Assembly (NCBI GenBank): GCA_028023455.1
Contig: JAQFVV010000049.1
Coordinates: forward strand, 3,945,649-4,009,648
Origin: Epiperipatus broadwayi
Lineage: Eukaryota > Onychophora > Udeonychophora > Euonychophora > Peripatidae
Reading direction: 5' to 3'
Length of the DNA: 64,000 nucleotides
Shown: one piece after another, positions 38,556-51,580 of the stretch
Numbering within the stretch: position 1 is the first letter of the stretch
How the letters are laid out: every line of letters starts with the position of its first letter
Notes under the pieces: generated by a model
Databases searched by the model: none
Seen by the model: only the letters and a program-made list of their open reading frames with translations
What the model was told of the DNA's origin: nothing
Translations under genes and position numbers: made by a program

Positions 38556-39310
38556 CATTTGTCTCCAGGGAATTTTTCAAGATTTGGAGATAATGTTCAG
38601 GAGACATAACTTTCATTATGATAGAAAGATTTTCATTGGTTAGTCTTGACCAGTAGTTGTTTTATTAAGTTTCATATATGAAATCAATTGCTTCATAAAT
38701 AGCAGTGAATTAGTGCAGAAAAATTCTTAAATTCATGGTAGTTTTGTTCTAAATAGTAATATATTATTTGAATTCCAACCTTTTATATTTTTCTTTTAAA
38801 TTTGAATCATGCTGCAGATCAATAAGTTCCATTTTAAAGACAACAGGGCTTTCTTTGATTCAGAAAAAAAATTCCAGTAAAAATAAAAAAGTTTTTTTGT
38901 TCCTTCTTGAAAGCTTTGAAGCACTTGTTAAATTCATTTCTAATCTGTTTAATATTAACATAATATTGTGAAAAATTATAACTTTGACTTTATGTTTTAA
39001 ACAGGTTACATATAGGGAATTAAGTTAGGATACCAGTTTTCAGAAGATTTCTCACTAGAGTCTCATTCTGTACAAAATGTGCCATTGTGTCATACATGTA
39101 TATTATTTTATCTTTTCCCTGTAAATTAATGTTGAATCTGTTCAAATTATTGGTTATATCAACTAAAAATACCAAATATTGCATACATGCTGAATTCTTA
39201 AAAGTTGATATATCTTCATTTTTAATTTCATAAAACAAAATTATTATTTCTAAAACCAAATAAAATATCTTCAAGAGATATGTGGCAACATAACCAACAA
39301 TGTTATGTGT

Positions 39311-39671
39311 GCACACAGAAGCTAAACTATCCATACAGTAGCACTACCAGTACAAGCCATAGTAATCAATGGATTATAGAAGGTTTGTGCATAAAATCCC
39401 TATTTAGTGCATACTCATCCAATATTCCCAGATTAGTTTCTAGTTTGTGGCCTTCATTAGAGCCTCACTGATGAAAGCCACAAGCTAGAAATTAGTCATG
39501 GGATTTTTGATGAGTAAGCACTAGATAGAGATTTTATGCACAAACCTTCATGCATCCATTGGTTAGTCTGGCTTGCACTGATGGCACTTTTGTATGGAGA
39601 ATTTAGACTCTGTGTAAATAGCTTGTGTAAGCATAAGAAATGGTGATCATGTGATGTTTAGTGGTTTAAAA
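39311..39671. mobile_element. Family F fold-back element inserted in the hAT relic
   Basis: The 361-bp insert is bounded by GTTATGTGT at 39302-39310 and 39672-39680. With one copy of the 9-mer and the insert removed, the hAT reading continues across the junction from the YYT motif to the W-L motif, so the borders are secure. The two arms are inverted around about 39463. The right arm extends about 50 bases further than the left, so the ends are not symmetric. A 9-bp duplication fits Mutator-like elements (8-11 bp) better than hAT (8 bp). Confidence 0.8.
39464..39505 (+). ncRNA. Hammerhead-like core in family F
   Basis: CTCA, CTGATGA, AAGC-CACAA-GCTA, GAAA, TTA, GTC, ATGGG follow in the order of a hammerhead with very short stem III. 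Here CTGATGA, GAAA and GTC are all intact. The A-A opposition at the base of stem II is the main defect. Confidence 0.35.
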
Positions 39672-40660
39672 GTTATGTGTAATAAGCAAGTTGCTCAAAT
39701 TTCAGACTCTAAATAATTAAGAAGTGCTTAAAACTGGTGGTGATTACATCCACTGGATTAAATAAAAATTGCAGTTTTAATTACAATTTCAAGCTCATTG
39801 TCTTTTTTTAATATTTTGAAGCACAGAACTTATTGATGAATAATGCAATGAAGTAATTTCAGTTTTGTTTATTTCAGGTGAATTTACCTTTGATTTGTTG
39901 CTAGTCTTGGGTCAAACACCTTATCTTTACCTATCATTGCTTTGGTACTGTAAATTATTACAGCAATGCACCTATCCAAAAGGAGGATTGAACTTCTTCA
40001 AAGGGCTCTATTCTGCATCAAAAAATCTTCACCAATGGTATTTTCATGGATGATATTATTTCCAAAAGCTCTTTCATTGATTTCATGTTTTCACTGCAAT
40101 TACAAAAGAACAAAGCAAATTGTGGAACATCTTGCACTTTGACATTTTAATAAATCACAAGAAAGAAGTGCATATTCCTTGTCATCTTATTTATTGTATT
40201 TTGTATTTTTTTATAAAGATTTAATAATCACAGAACAATTGTAAACAACTGCACTATTTCAAGATAGACAGATCCAGCAGCCATTATCATACATTATGTT
40301 AATAAGCCTTCTGTGAATGATTTTGAGTTCATTAGCTAGTAAATATTTAATTTTATAATACACTCTTTCTTTATCAATTAATTGCTTTTTATAAAATTTG
40401 AAAACGCCTGTTGCTGATTTTGAAGTGAGTTGTTCAAATTTTAAATTTCTTTCATTTAATTTACTTTTGAAGTGTGAGTATTGTTTTTTTGTGTGATTTT
40501 TTTATAATGCTGTTTAATATTATATTCTTTGGCAGCACTAATCATTTCATCTCATTTATACACATAATTTTATTTTTTATTTCTATGCAAAAATAATTCA
40601 GGTCCCATCATTCATGAAATTTTCTCCTCATTGATATTCTCTTTCTTGTTGGTACTGAAA

Positions 40661-41094
40661 GTGATATTTTATGGATTAAAAATATTCCCTATAAATTTTG
40701 TAAAGTTAAACATTTAATGATTCAACTTAGCAAAGTTCATTTATTTACATTTTCTATATTTATTTACATAAGTTACATGGATGCCACATAGCTTTAAGCA
40801 TCAGGAAATCAAGTAACCCATATATATTTAAAATAATATTGTATTATGTAATGTCAGGTTAAATTGTATGAACATAAGTTAATCCCTATGAATGATGGTA
40901 GACCACACAATCTTACATTAACAAAGTAACAAATCATGTAATACCAATTTATTTACAAGTGTATTTGTTAATTTATGTACAATTTATTTTCTTTAATAAA
41001 ATTAACAAATCATATAACAATAATTTATAATAATCAATAAAGCAAGTTATATATCGTGTGTCATTGCTTTTATGAGCTTGTATTTACAAAGGCA
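40661..41094. other. A+T-rich sequence, no gene seen
   Basis: It lies beyond the readable N-terminus of the hAT relic; its BED finger and terminal repeat could be here but were not recognised. Confidence 0.4.
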
Positions 41095-41230
41095 TAATAT
41101 ATGGAGAATACCAATAGCTCAAAAAAGCTCTTAATTGATAAGTGCTGTAAGAGAAAATATTTAAAATCTCTATTTTACAGTACTTATCAATTAAGAGCTT
41201 GCTTGAGCTATTGGTATGCTTCCTATATAA
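41095..41230. repeat. Small fold-back (hairpin) repeat
   Basis: 41103-41150 and 41175-41222 are inverted copies with four or so mismatches in 48 positions, around a 24-base loop; pairing continues weakly to 41095 and 41230. Typical of a hairpin MITE. No open frame. Confidence 0.85.
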
Positions 41231-44200
41231 CAATAATTTATTTACAAAGTATAATCATTAATTGATATGAAATTTATTTCTTTAACAAAATTCTTTAATC
41301 TTTATATATCAGTCTATATATTCATAGATAATATTTATCATACTTTTAATCCTGACTTCAATAAACTTAAATATAGTTCTATGCATATATGAATCCATAA
41401 ATACAAACATTTGTTTGACTTGCATGTCTCCTAGTACTTACATATACATATGCTCTGTATGGGATAGACATCAATCTATATCACAATAATCATAAGGAAT
41501 GGTCTTTTAGCTCATAATTCTAAATATAACCACTTGTACAATAACAACTATAAGGAGATGTTCTTTTAGTTTTAATCCTAACTAAGTAAATCTCCTATAC
41601 AATAATTATAAGAAGTGACCTTTTGATCCTAAACCTAATTTAATACAACTGCAATTCATACAGGGATGACTCATTCTGAGATTGATCCATAACACATTAA
41701 ACTAATAGGAATATATTCTGCCATATTGATGTGATTATATGTAAATGATTAAACTTCAAACAAACACCTTCACATATATGAATCCATCCACATAAAATCC
41801 AATTTTCAATAATCAAATATAAGTTTAACTGCAAAAGAATGAGACTAATGGAATTAATTACATTGTTAACTATTATTATTTGTAACTTAGACATTTATAT
41901 GTGTACATTGCATTTACATGATTATCATTAATTCTTTACCTTTACTCTTATTAATAACTTGTATAAAATTTATAAACTTAGCATACATATATGATACATA
42001 ATTATTATTGTTTTGTTTTTGTTTTGTTTTTAAATTTTAACAAGTAAAGAAAAGTTATTACAAATTCATTTTTTTAAATTGACAGTTTCTTTTAAAATAA
42101 TATCTGGATAATAAGTTTTATTTACAAAACCAAATTATTTAAAATAAAATACAAATCATTCTTTAAATATAAGACTTACCCAAAACAGTATAATTGCCAT
42201 TTACTTCTTTCTGACAAACATTAAAAGTCCATTTAAAGTGATAGTATAGCCTTGTAATTTCTAACTATCTTTTACATAAGTGCCAATTCTTCATTTCAGC
42301 TGAAGTTATTCAGAATACAATTCAAATGTGTTCCAGATCAGATCTAGCTAATTGTTAATGGTGTTCTTTTTTTATTTATAAGGCATAGTCAATCCTGGGA
42401 TTTGAATGAAATAATATTCCAATCTGATTAAGAAAAAAGAAAAACTGATTCTTATATCAAAAACTTAGTTTCTTTTTTGAACCTCATTTTAATTCCTTTT
42501 TAAAAAATCAAATTTGCATATCATTTTGCTTAAAAGAAAAAAAATCTTTTTTTTTTTGTTGAAATAAATAATGATCATTTAGTTATTAAACTGTTAATGA
42601 CTTATATTTCTTCTGAAATACTTTACATAATGAGAAAAACAAAAATGGATGAAAACAAGTGAAAACAATAGTCCACGGACAGTAAAAAAAGTAACTTAAA
42701 TGCTCTGTTTAAAAGTGCAAGAGACAAAAATTCTTAAACTATGCATGTCTGAAAGAAAATTTCTTCCAATATTCATGATTCTCCAATGCTATGCAATGTC
42801 TCTCTCATCTCACTCATTATCTGTAGTGTTTCTGTCATCAATTGATCATAATCACAAAGAAGCAGTTGTAAGAAAAATACCAAGAAGTTAGAATGATTAG
42901 TAAGGCTGGCAATTGTTTTTCTGTAAACAAGGTTCTTTAATTCTTTTTCATGTTCTTCCATTTTTCAAAACTAATGTTGCTGTAACAAAGTACAATGCAG
43001 TAAAGCATAACACCATGTGTCCAGGATTGTTCAACTACTTTGTCTTTATGTTCAATTTTATTTGTTTTCTAATGATATATGTGGCTGTGTCAGGTGGAGC
43101 TGCTTTATAGGTTTCATTGCTTTTTTTGTTAAATAGTTTGCAAGTCCTTATACTACACCCATGTTTTTTTTCTTACAGTTGTGTGGCATATAGCCAGAGT
43201 TAATTATTTTGACACTCCTTCACTATGGAATGAAGTAATTTTCATATTTTGTCCAGTTTATTTCGTAATCACTCTTTTCTATGTCATATCAGCAAAATTC
43301 ATCATTTTATCTAATACGTCTTACATGTGGGTTTTTCCTAGATATTTTATAATTTCATAATTTAATTTATATTTAAAAAAGAATATTCATCCACATTGTA
43401 ATCATGCATTTAAAAAAATTTGACAGTTGTTACAATCAAGAACAATAATAAAACTGATAAATTCATAGTGTTTCTAGATCTTAAACTAAGAGATAAAAAG
43501 ACAGTAAACTCACCAAAGCTGGCTAATGTGTGTTGTTGATTAGCTTATACCTGTTTATTTGTTATTGATTACATATTAAATAGAAACAGTTATAAAAATG
43601 TATGTATAAACATTAAAAATTTGCATCCCTCAGCTCCTTTAAGTCCACAAAGGGGAACAAAAGGATTTCATTTCAGTTAAGAACAAAATACTTTTTGCAG
43701 CCTTTTAAAACAATATTCATTAATAAATTAAACAACAAAATTTTAATTATTTTTTCTTTTCATTATTTCTGTAATATAAAAAATAACATGAACCTGTGTT
43801 GCAATATAGTATTATATTTATTCTAGTAAACAATACAAAATTTCTTTTTACTGCAATAAATACAAATATATACTTTACTGATTTGAAGGCTTCAAACAAA
43901 TGTTTAGAAATAATGATCTACAAACTGTATTAAAAAAATATTTTAAAAATGTGCTATTAATTAAAAAAAAATCTTTGATTAATTTTAAAGCAATGCAATA
44001 AACAGGGCAAATAACTAATTCACATTTCATACATTCTTGTTAAAAATAATAAAATATCACATGACTTTATCACGTGGTTCCATCTTATAACATTGCTGTT
44101 CACTGACATACTCTTTTTCTTTCACCATTGCTATGACACTTTATATAAGTTTTGATAACAAACAGATCCAGATGGAAGCATAAACTAAAATCTAGTTTAG

Positions 44201-46884
44201 GAATATTGGATGTGATAGCACTGAAAATAAATTTAATAAACACTATTGCAATGACTGAATAAAAAGTATACATATATATTTGGAAAGTATTATAAACAAA
44301 ATATTTGCATATGTAGAAGTGAGATAGAAAGTAAGCAAATAAAAAGATATTAAATAAAGTTACACTCTAGCAAATTAGTAATGCACATATGTTGAGTGCA
44401 CAAACGTATGCTACTAATTAAATAATGCATATTAGGATTAATTAAGTTGATCAGATAAATTATGTAAATCAAAAATAATTTTGCATAAGTCAGGAGAACA
44501 ATGAAACTAGAATTAGCTTTGTGTGTGTGCAGTAGTAGTGGAACTATTTTAGTGCATACTGAGAAACTATATAGAAAGATATGATAGATTATTGAGTGTA
44601 GGAGGATTATTAGTAATTGCTTTTTCATTTGAATTTTAAACAATCATGATGCAATCTAATTGTTATATTAAATATATATATATTTTAATTATACTTATAT
44701 AGAGTCATGATCACCACATGGGTAAGAAGTACCTTTCTGCAAACTAAATTTTAATACCTCTAGTCCCATTAACAGAGTTGGTCTATGGATAACCAACAGC
44801 ACTAGACTTCACATTTATCAAAGATCTGAAACAGCATGATCTACAACTTTTGTGAAAATTAAAAAATAAAACATTATCACAGGCTAAATGAAAATATATT
44901 TTCCTTTATTTTTTGCCACAAGTGTAATTTGTAGGCCATACAATGAATATCATATGCAAAGGAATCTAATTATAAAATCACTGATTATGCAATAATGCAG
45001 ATTTCTCTGTTAAGTTGTATATATAAAATCAGTATTGGACAATAATTCCTTTATTAGCACTTTTATGTATTGAATCAGAATTCACCCACATAAAAATTAA
45101 ACTAAGATAATGTTATTAATGAATTCACAATAAAACATTGAAGAAAATAAAATATATTTTTTTAATTATATGTATTTATTTATTTTATATCAAATATTGA
45201 TTCAAAATCATATTTATAATAAATAATTAATTATTTACACATTATAAGTATTAATTTTTGCAATTTTAATATATCTATATTTGCAAGTACAATAATTTTA
45301 TTTAAATATGTAAATAATTTTTATTAAAAAAAATTACTCTCTCCACCATGAAATAAAATTAATTAATTAAAACTAAATAAATTTTATATAATTTTTGTCT
45401 AAAAAGACACAGCAGAATATTAAAAAATTATAATTATTTATGCTTTTATCTTTTTATTTACATATTTAATCTTCTGACATTGGTAGCTGCAATATAATAA
45501 ATAATGAATAGCTTTAACTAAGTTAACTCTAACCAAAATATTAATTAGTTAAAAATAACTCTTGGGTTTTTTTTTTACTTTGTTTTATTCAAAATCTCTC
45601 ATGCATAACTAGTTAAGTTTGTTTCTCAATTATTCAATCAATAATAGAATATTTTCTTCTTCTTTAAGAAAGTTGTAAATGGTATGATAATAGAATATTT
45701 ACATTACTTCATGATTTAATTTTTTGGATGCTTTTTATTTCAGTTTAAAAACTTAGTCATGCTATATAGACATTTTAAGAATTTACATTACATTTACTAA
45801 AGAGAAGAAATTCTTACACTTACATTGTTTATTCTATATGTTTTTAAAAGATATTAAGCCATGCCATACACTTTCTTATATTTAATGATAGATTATAATA
45901 AATAAAATAAAATCAATTTTTCTTCTATTAGAGTAGATAAAGAATTTTATAGAAAATTTCCCAATAGAGCAATTGCAAGTGATGTTGTATGGTTGCTACA
46001 ATCAATAGAGGGACATTAAATAATAATATTATTATAGTAAAATGCATGCAATAATATCTTTAAAAAAAACAATTTTTTAGTAAGTATGTTTTTTTTGGAT
46101 TTGGCCCATCATGTATTTGGGTAATTTTATAGACCAATTATGACTTTTAGCTAAATAACATCTTCCATGACAGTTCACATCTAATGAAAGACAGAGTCAA
46201 GAAATTAACCAAAAGTATTTCTGTGAATTGAAAGTCTGTATAGAATAGTTAATTACCATTAAATTTGTTGTGTTATATATATATATTGTATTGACAAATC
46301 TGCATTCCTTATATGAGATAGGTGTCTTCTGTTAGAAACAATGAATCAACTTGATCTGCATACTTGTTGACTTCAAAATTTGAATATAGACAATATTTAC
46401 AATCAAATATGCATATGTGCTTTTGGACTATCATTTTGAATATAAGTTTTTAGGTGTTTAGACACAAGAGTAAGTTAAGAAGAGGTTGTCCATAATATAT
46501 ACCAGCTCATTTCAACTCTGTATATATAATTTAAGTGCCTTTTACCATTAACATATGATAATATCTTTTAATGACAAGAAATACCTTTAATTTTTTTCTC
46601 ATGGCAAGATTAAAAATGGAATTTTATACTTGCTAGATATATATGTCATTTAAAAATATTTAGAAATAAATTTCTGATTGATTAAATATTCATCTGTTAT
46701 ACAAAAGGCATTGCAGAAAATTTTCAAGATATATGAAGGCAGAGAAGATAAAGTGGTATCTCTTTTAACTTTAAAATGTATTGTCATGTGCTGATGCTAG
46801 AGAGCACATCAATTATATATAAACAGATTTTGATGAGTTAATCTCAAAATATTACATAAAATATTTAGCCCTGTAAACTCATAT
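41231..46884. other. 5.6 kb A+T-rich stretch, no gene seen
   Basis: I find no coding segment I can support. The frames at 42700-42891 (+), 42773-42961 (-) and 42913-43110 (+) overlap or sit end to end and match no family I know. A terminal-repeat block shared with 54177 and 57031 (TTAAGAAAGTTGTAAATGG) lies at 45664-45688. Confidence 0.45.
45664..45690. repeat. Isolated copy of a terminal inverted repeat
   Basis: TTAAGAAAGTTGTAAATGG followed by TATGATAA matches 57041-57066 and, inverted, 54178-54203. Probably the end of another copy of that element. Confidence 0.6.
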
Positions 46885-47655
46885 ATATATATTTAACACA
46901 TTGAGATTAATACTCACACTACTAGTTTATTAATTAAACAAAATACTTTCAATTCAAAACACAAGATAACTTTTATAGAGAAAACAACAGATGGTCTTCT
47001 CTCTTTCTCAATTTTTTTTATAGATGCTTATTTGAAGCACCTTGAAAAGAAAGCATGAACGTTTTAAATCAACCATATTACTTTTAAATCTATATTTTAA
47101 ATTGCCATTTGTGAAATTTTCCAATTTACGTATTTTCAACCCCAACTCAAATAATTAAATATGTAAATATAAACATGTCCTGTGTTAATCTTATGTAATA
47201 CATTGAAATAAATATTCAAGCTACTGGTTTATTAAGTAAATGAAATACTCTAAATCCAAAGCAATTACTTAATAAATCATTAGTTTGGTATTAGTTTTGA
47301 TATATTACATAATATTAATTACCAGAAATATTTATATTTATATACTTCATTATTTGAGTTAGAATTGATAATGTGTAAATTTAAAATTTTCACAAATGTT
47401 AATTGAAATAATATAAATCAATTTAAAATATAGCTTTGAAAATAATATAATTGATTTAAAATATTTATGCTTTCTTTCCAATGTGCTTCAGATAAGTCTC
47501 TATAAAAGAAAATCAGATAAAGAAAGAAGGCAGTTCATACTTATCTCTAACAAAGTTTTGTCTTATACTTTGGATTAAAAGTATTTTCATTTACTTAATA
47601 AAGCAGTAGTTTGAGTATTAATCTCAATGAAGTATATAATATTAATTACTGGGAA
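46885..47655. repeat. Near-palindrome of about 770 bp
   Basis: 46890-47262 and 47263-47650 are imperfect inverted copies; for example ATTGAGATTAATACTCAC on the left faces GAGTATTAATCTCAATGA on the right, and the stretches between also match. Within each arm the same block (ATTGA(G/A)AT(T/A)AATA..C, then GTTTATTAA) occurs at both ends in direct orientation, so each arm is itself flanked by short direct repeats. No open frame. Confidence 0.8.
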
Positions 47656-50039
47656 TGTTTATTTATAAAAAGAGTATATAATGCCTTTACATAATAGTAA
47701 TAATACCAACTTAATATTGTAAAATACCAATGTTGTCAGAATTGATGATTATTTGTTTTAATCCTCTATCATTCTGACAGATTTCTTTGTTCTTACTAAA
47801 TTTAAGCTTTCAATTTTCACTTTAATACTAAAATGTTATTATTTATTATAATATAATAAATGTGGCCTCATTCGATAGATATTTTTGTTTAAAAATTAAA
47901 TAAGCTTTAGAAAATCACATTTGATTTTTAGAATTATTTTAAAAATTAGATTTTAATCAAAACAAAATGCTGTCAATCATCAAATTTTAGGAGGAGCTGA
48001 TCCATTTTGCAAAATGAATGAAATCTTCTTTGTTTGAAATTTGTTTTAAAAATCTGAATAAATTATTTTTAATATCTACTAAATCTATCAATTTATGCTT
48101 TAAAAGTTTAAAATGTTTTCATAATTTTTATGATATCACTAAATATTATAACTGTGTGAGAAACATCATTTCTAGATAGTTAACATTTCCCTCAATCATA
48201 ATCTTTATGGTAACAATATTCAGATGAATAAATTCTTTTATATTTAGAATAAAACATTTCTGTAAAAAATAAGTATGTAATAATATATATTTTGATTTCT
48301 AATATTTTTTACAGAATTACAATACAAAAATGATCATAAACTTTACAAAAAATTAAGTTTTAGACTATCATTGTTGTGTTGTTTCAGTTACTTTGAATAC
48401 TGATTATTCAATTTTCGTGACAACTTTTGAATTTTTTTGAAATTAAAATATTACAAAATAAATATATGTGAATTTGAAAAAAAATGTTAGTAGCATTTCT
48501 CAGTAGAGTATGAAAAGCACAAATTTAATTTCTAGATATCTCAGATGTATCTCCAATGGCTCAAAAAAAGCATTGGTTAAATGTACTTTTAAGTAGACTA
48601 AAACATTATTTATTATTCTATTGGCAAGTAGCCAAGAATTATTTTTTTTATCAAAAAAAGTTTTGATTACATGAACAGAATCATCAGCTGCTCAATTTTC
48701 AAAAGGAAATTATTGGATTTTAAACTCTCAATATGAACTTATAATAAATAGTTTTTATCCCAAGAATTTGAAAACCAAGATTCAAATAAATAATCTACTA
48801 CATGTTTCCATTTATTATAAAGAGGATTATCTCATAGTCATCAATTGCTGCAAAATTATGTTTTTTTACAACCTTGTTTAGGCAAATAAAAAACCATTAT
48901 GGAAAAAAAAAGGGTGAAAAAAGATCATCTGCTTTAGCTTAAATTTGGATAACATTAACATTTTCTACTGGTAAATAGATTTAAATCACAAAATAACTTA
49001 TAAATCTTTAGTAAATATTTTTTATTTATAATAATTCGTTTTTTTACACAAATATTATGCTGATATTAATTATTTTAAATTGTCCAAGTAATATTTTCAA
49101 AATGTTTTAAATATAATGTTCAAAAATAATACAAATGTAATAAATGACAAGTTTATTCTATTTCATAGATGCCACATTTTAATACAGATTATGAAATATA
49201 TAGTCTGTGTTATGTAATTATATTTCTAATTTTAAATAATGATTGTTTAAATAATAATAAATATTTATTTTTATATATGAAATTTGACTGATGTTGTGTA
49301 TAATGGTAACTGAGATATTATTGATATTGAAGTGGTGTATATCTGTATGCAGATATACTTGCTTCATATTTCATTTAATTCAACCTATCTCCCATCATAT
49401 AAATAATTTAGTTAGAAATATCAACACACATTTATAATATGCACATGTGTGTGTTAAATTTCAATAGTAAAAGGGTTAAAAGCAGATTATTCTGATCACA
49501 CCGTATAAAAATACTTTGTTAAAAGCATTTGATTAAAATAATTTTGTTTAAAGAATTTGGCAAAATAAATATAACCAATTAACAAGAAAATGTTAAAATA
49601 TTTAAGACAATGGGAGAAGGGTTAGAAGCCATTAAGTAAGGAAAAGTAAGTGCTGCCTTTCCTATCTGTGCATATAACCACCAGAAATAGTTATAGCTTG
49701 ACACCTTTACATCCTGTGTATATTTCAAGTTATTGTAATGAAAAATAAAAGTACAATACATAGGAAACCAAATTGGCTGCAGAATGGAATGAAATGGAAT
49801 GCTAATGGAATAGAAATTAAGACAAAGACCAAAATCAAACCCATTAAAAGTCAGGAATGAACCCAAGACAAAAATAAACAAATGTAAACATGGAAGGTGG
49901 CATTGTTATAGATATTTGGCATGATATTTGATTGAAAGACAAGCCAAACTTTAATAAAAATTTATTTTGACATTTATCAGCACCTATTAAATTTAGTATC
50001 CTGCTTGTTAATAACTCAATAATCTATGATAACTGTACC
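47656..50039. other. A+T-rich sequence, no gene seen
   Basis: It contains a small hairpin at 49329-49364 (GAAGTGGTGTATATCTG facing CAGATATACTTGCTTC). The 100-codon minus-strand frame 49579-49881 is aromatic-rich and matches nothing I know. Confidence 0.5.
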
Positions 50040-50225
50040 TGGAGAAATGTGTGAGTAGTCGGGCATCGGCTTCTCCTAGGTCATTGCAGGGGAGTTGGCA
50101 TCCAAAAGAGTATCATTGAGATGTAGAAGATCCATCCTGTCCTACCATCCCAAAGTTCCCAGAAATCATAAGATCATCTATCCATCTACATGAAGAAGTC
50201 CCAAAGTCACCATTAGTTTGCCAGT
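50040..50225 (-). other. GC-richer island, possible LINE 3' coding scrap
   Basis: The minus strand reads GTSSCRWIDDLMISGNFGMV around 50140-50215, which resembles the R-W-x-D-D-(I/L) motif near the C-terminus of some LINE ORF2 proteins. One motif in a short block is weak evidence. Confidence 0.25.
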
Positions 50226-51199
50226 AAAATGATTTTATTATATTTAAAGATTCTAACTGTAACTTAATTTATCTAAATATTTTAACTAGTCTTAACAATA
50301 TAAACCATATATACCATATATTTTATTTATTTTAAAAGTTAAATCTAATGGCTTAATTATTAAATAGATTAAAACTTATATTTTATTTTATATCATTTAT
50401 GTATATTACCTTGAATGATAAAGGGAATTAAAATTTAAAGCATGTTGTTTACACTTCTTGGCTCACAGAGTCCCAAGAAATGGAGCAAATCCAGAAGATG
50501 CCAAGCTAATGTTTTTAAATGCTAAAATATAAAAATAACATTTAGAATTATGTAAGAATTAAGAAGGTATGGTGAGTGTACTTAATTTAATCGATTTATA
50601 AATTATGTTGTTTACTTATAATGTGCCCTAGAGATTTTATATATAATATAATCTAGATGCTGTCGAAATTAATGTTCGTAAGAATAAATAAATTATTAAT
50701 TCAATTATTACTTCATGCACTGCTAAATTAATGCTTTCTTTTAATAATGATTTTATATAATGTAACTTCTTTAAATCTGCTGTAATATATAATCCAAAAT
50801 CCTATATTGTAGTAAAAGTAATAACAATAAAATCATGTGTATGTGTGTATTGCATTGCCTACCAATGTAGTATATTTTTATATAAATAAAACCACATTCC
50901 ATGTATAAACTTATCAGTCTATCTAGAATCCGTAATCTCCCTATGCCTTAACATTAGTTATTAGACTTTATAATTTAAATTTTATGTAAATAATTATTGT
51001 GACTGGGTTTAAGTTATTAAATACTCTGTTATCATTAACTGGGAATGCTCATAATTCTATATTTAAAATAAGTTTGTTAATATTAATTATGTATGCAAAT
51101 GGCCTAATAAATAAATTGTTTATCGTTATATATATTTGTGTTCCTACCTTCCTATACGTGTGGCAATGATAATTTTATTATTGAATTTCATATATTTCT
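50226..51199. other. A+T-rich sequence, no gene seen
   Basis: Nothing recognised. Confidence 0.5.
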
Positions 51200-51580
51200 C
51201 TATGGTTCATGCATCCTTATGATCAAACTGTGTGAGGTAAGACCAGATGCCATGTGCCTGGATTCCCAATCTATAGATTAGCCTGTTCTGGGTTCTGCAG
51301 GAGAAATCCTAGATTCAGCACACCTTTGCACTCTCTCCACTGGTGAGTGCTCTAGATTAGAAGCATATAAACCTCTGCAGCTGGGGACATTCACTTATCA
51401 GTGGTAAACCATCCTACTTATCATCAAAGCCGATCATAATGCATCATTGCCCCCACTCACTTAGGTAGTATTGCAATTTCTCTATTAATATTTGATGTCT
51501 GGCGTCTGTCTACACTCGTTACCAACTCCAGGTAACCTGAAATCAAACCCGTCCACAAGCTCTCCCTTAATAAACCCAAA
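51200..51580. other. GC-richer island, unidentified (LTR-like?)
   Basis: Clearly less A+T-rich than both flanks. It has a TATA-like CATATAAACC (51364-51373) and could be a solo LTR beginning TGTGAGG (51230) and ending GTCCACA (51549-51555). I found no target duplication, and no coding frame stands out. Confidence 0.25.

Larger units (their letters stand above)
38560..40660 (-). pseudogene. hAT-family transposase relic, split by an insertion
   Basis: hAT transposases are cut-and-paste enzymes with an RNaseH-like core; this one resembles the ZBED/GTF2IRD2-like branch. On the minus strand the blocks come in order. EYNIKQHYKKITQKNN (about 40510-40560) follows the BED finger and LNNSLQNQQQAFSNF (about 40430) comes next. 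ALFFCNCSENMKSMKELLEI (about 40060-40120) and LHCIIHQ-VLC-type sequence (about 39830-39860) follow. DNELEIVIKTAIFI and FEQLAYYT (39680-39800) lead to the insertion at 39311-39671. After it come a W-L-x-x-x motif, FLVDITNNLNRFNINLQGKD (about 39090-39160), MELIDLQHDSNLKEKYKR (about 38775-38833) and a C-terminal NENLSIIMKVMSPEHYLQIL (about 38580-38640). Frequent stops, many from CGT to TGT changes, show age. Confidence 0.8.

Noticed and set aside
42700-43110. Small secreted or membrane protein genes
   Set aside because: Three overlapping or abutting frames on both strands with no homology and no shared composition; consistent with chance.
49579-49881. 100-codon minus-strand frame rich in aromatic residues
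   Set aside because: No recognisable domain; purine-rich DNA on the plus strand accounts for the lack of stops.
51200-51580. Solo LTR
   Set aside because: TATA-like box and TGTG/CACA ends are suggestive but no target duplication or second copy was found, so it is listed only as an unidentified island.
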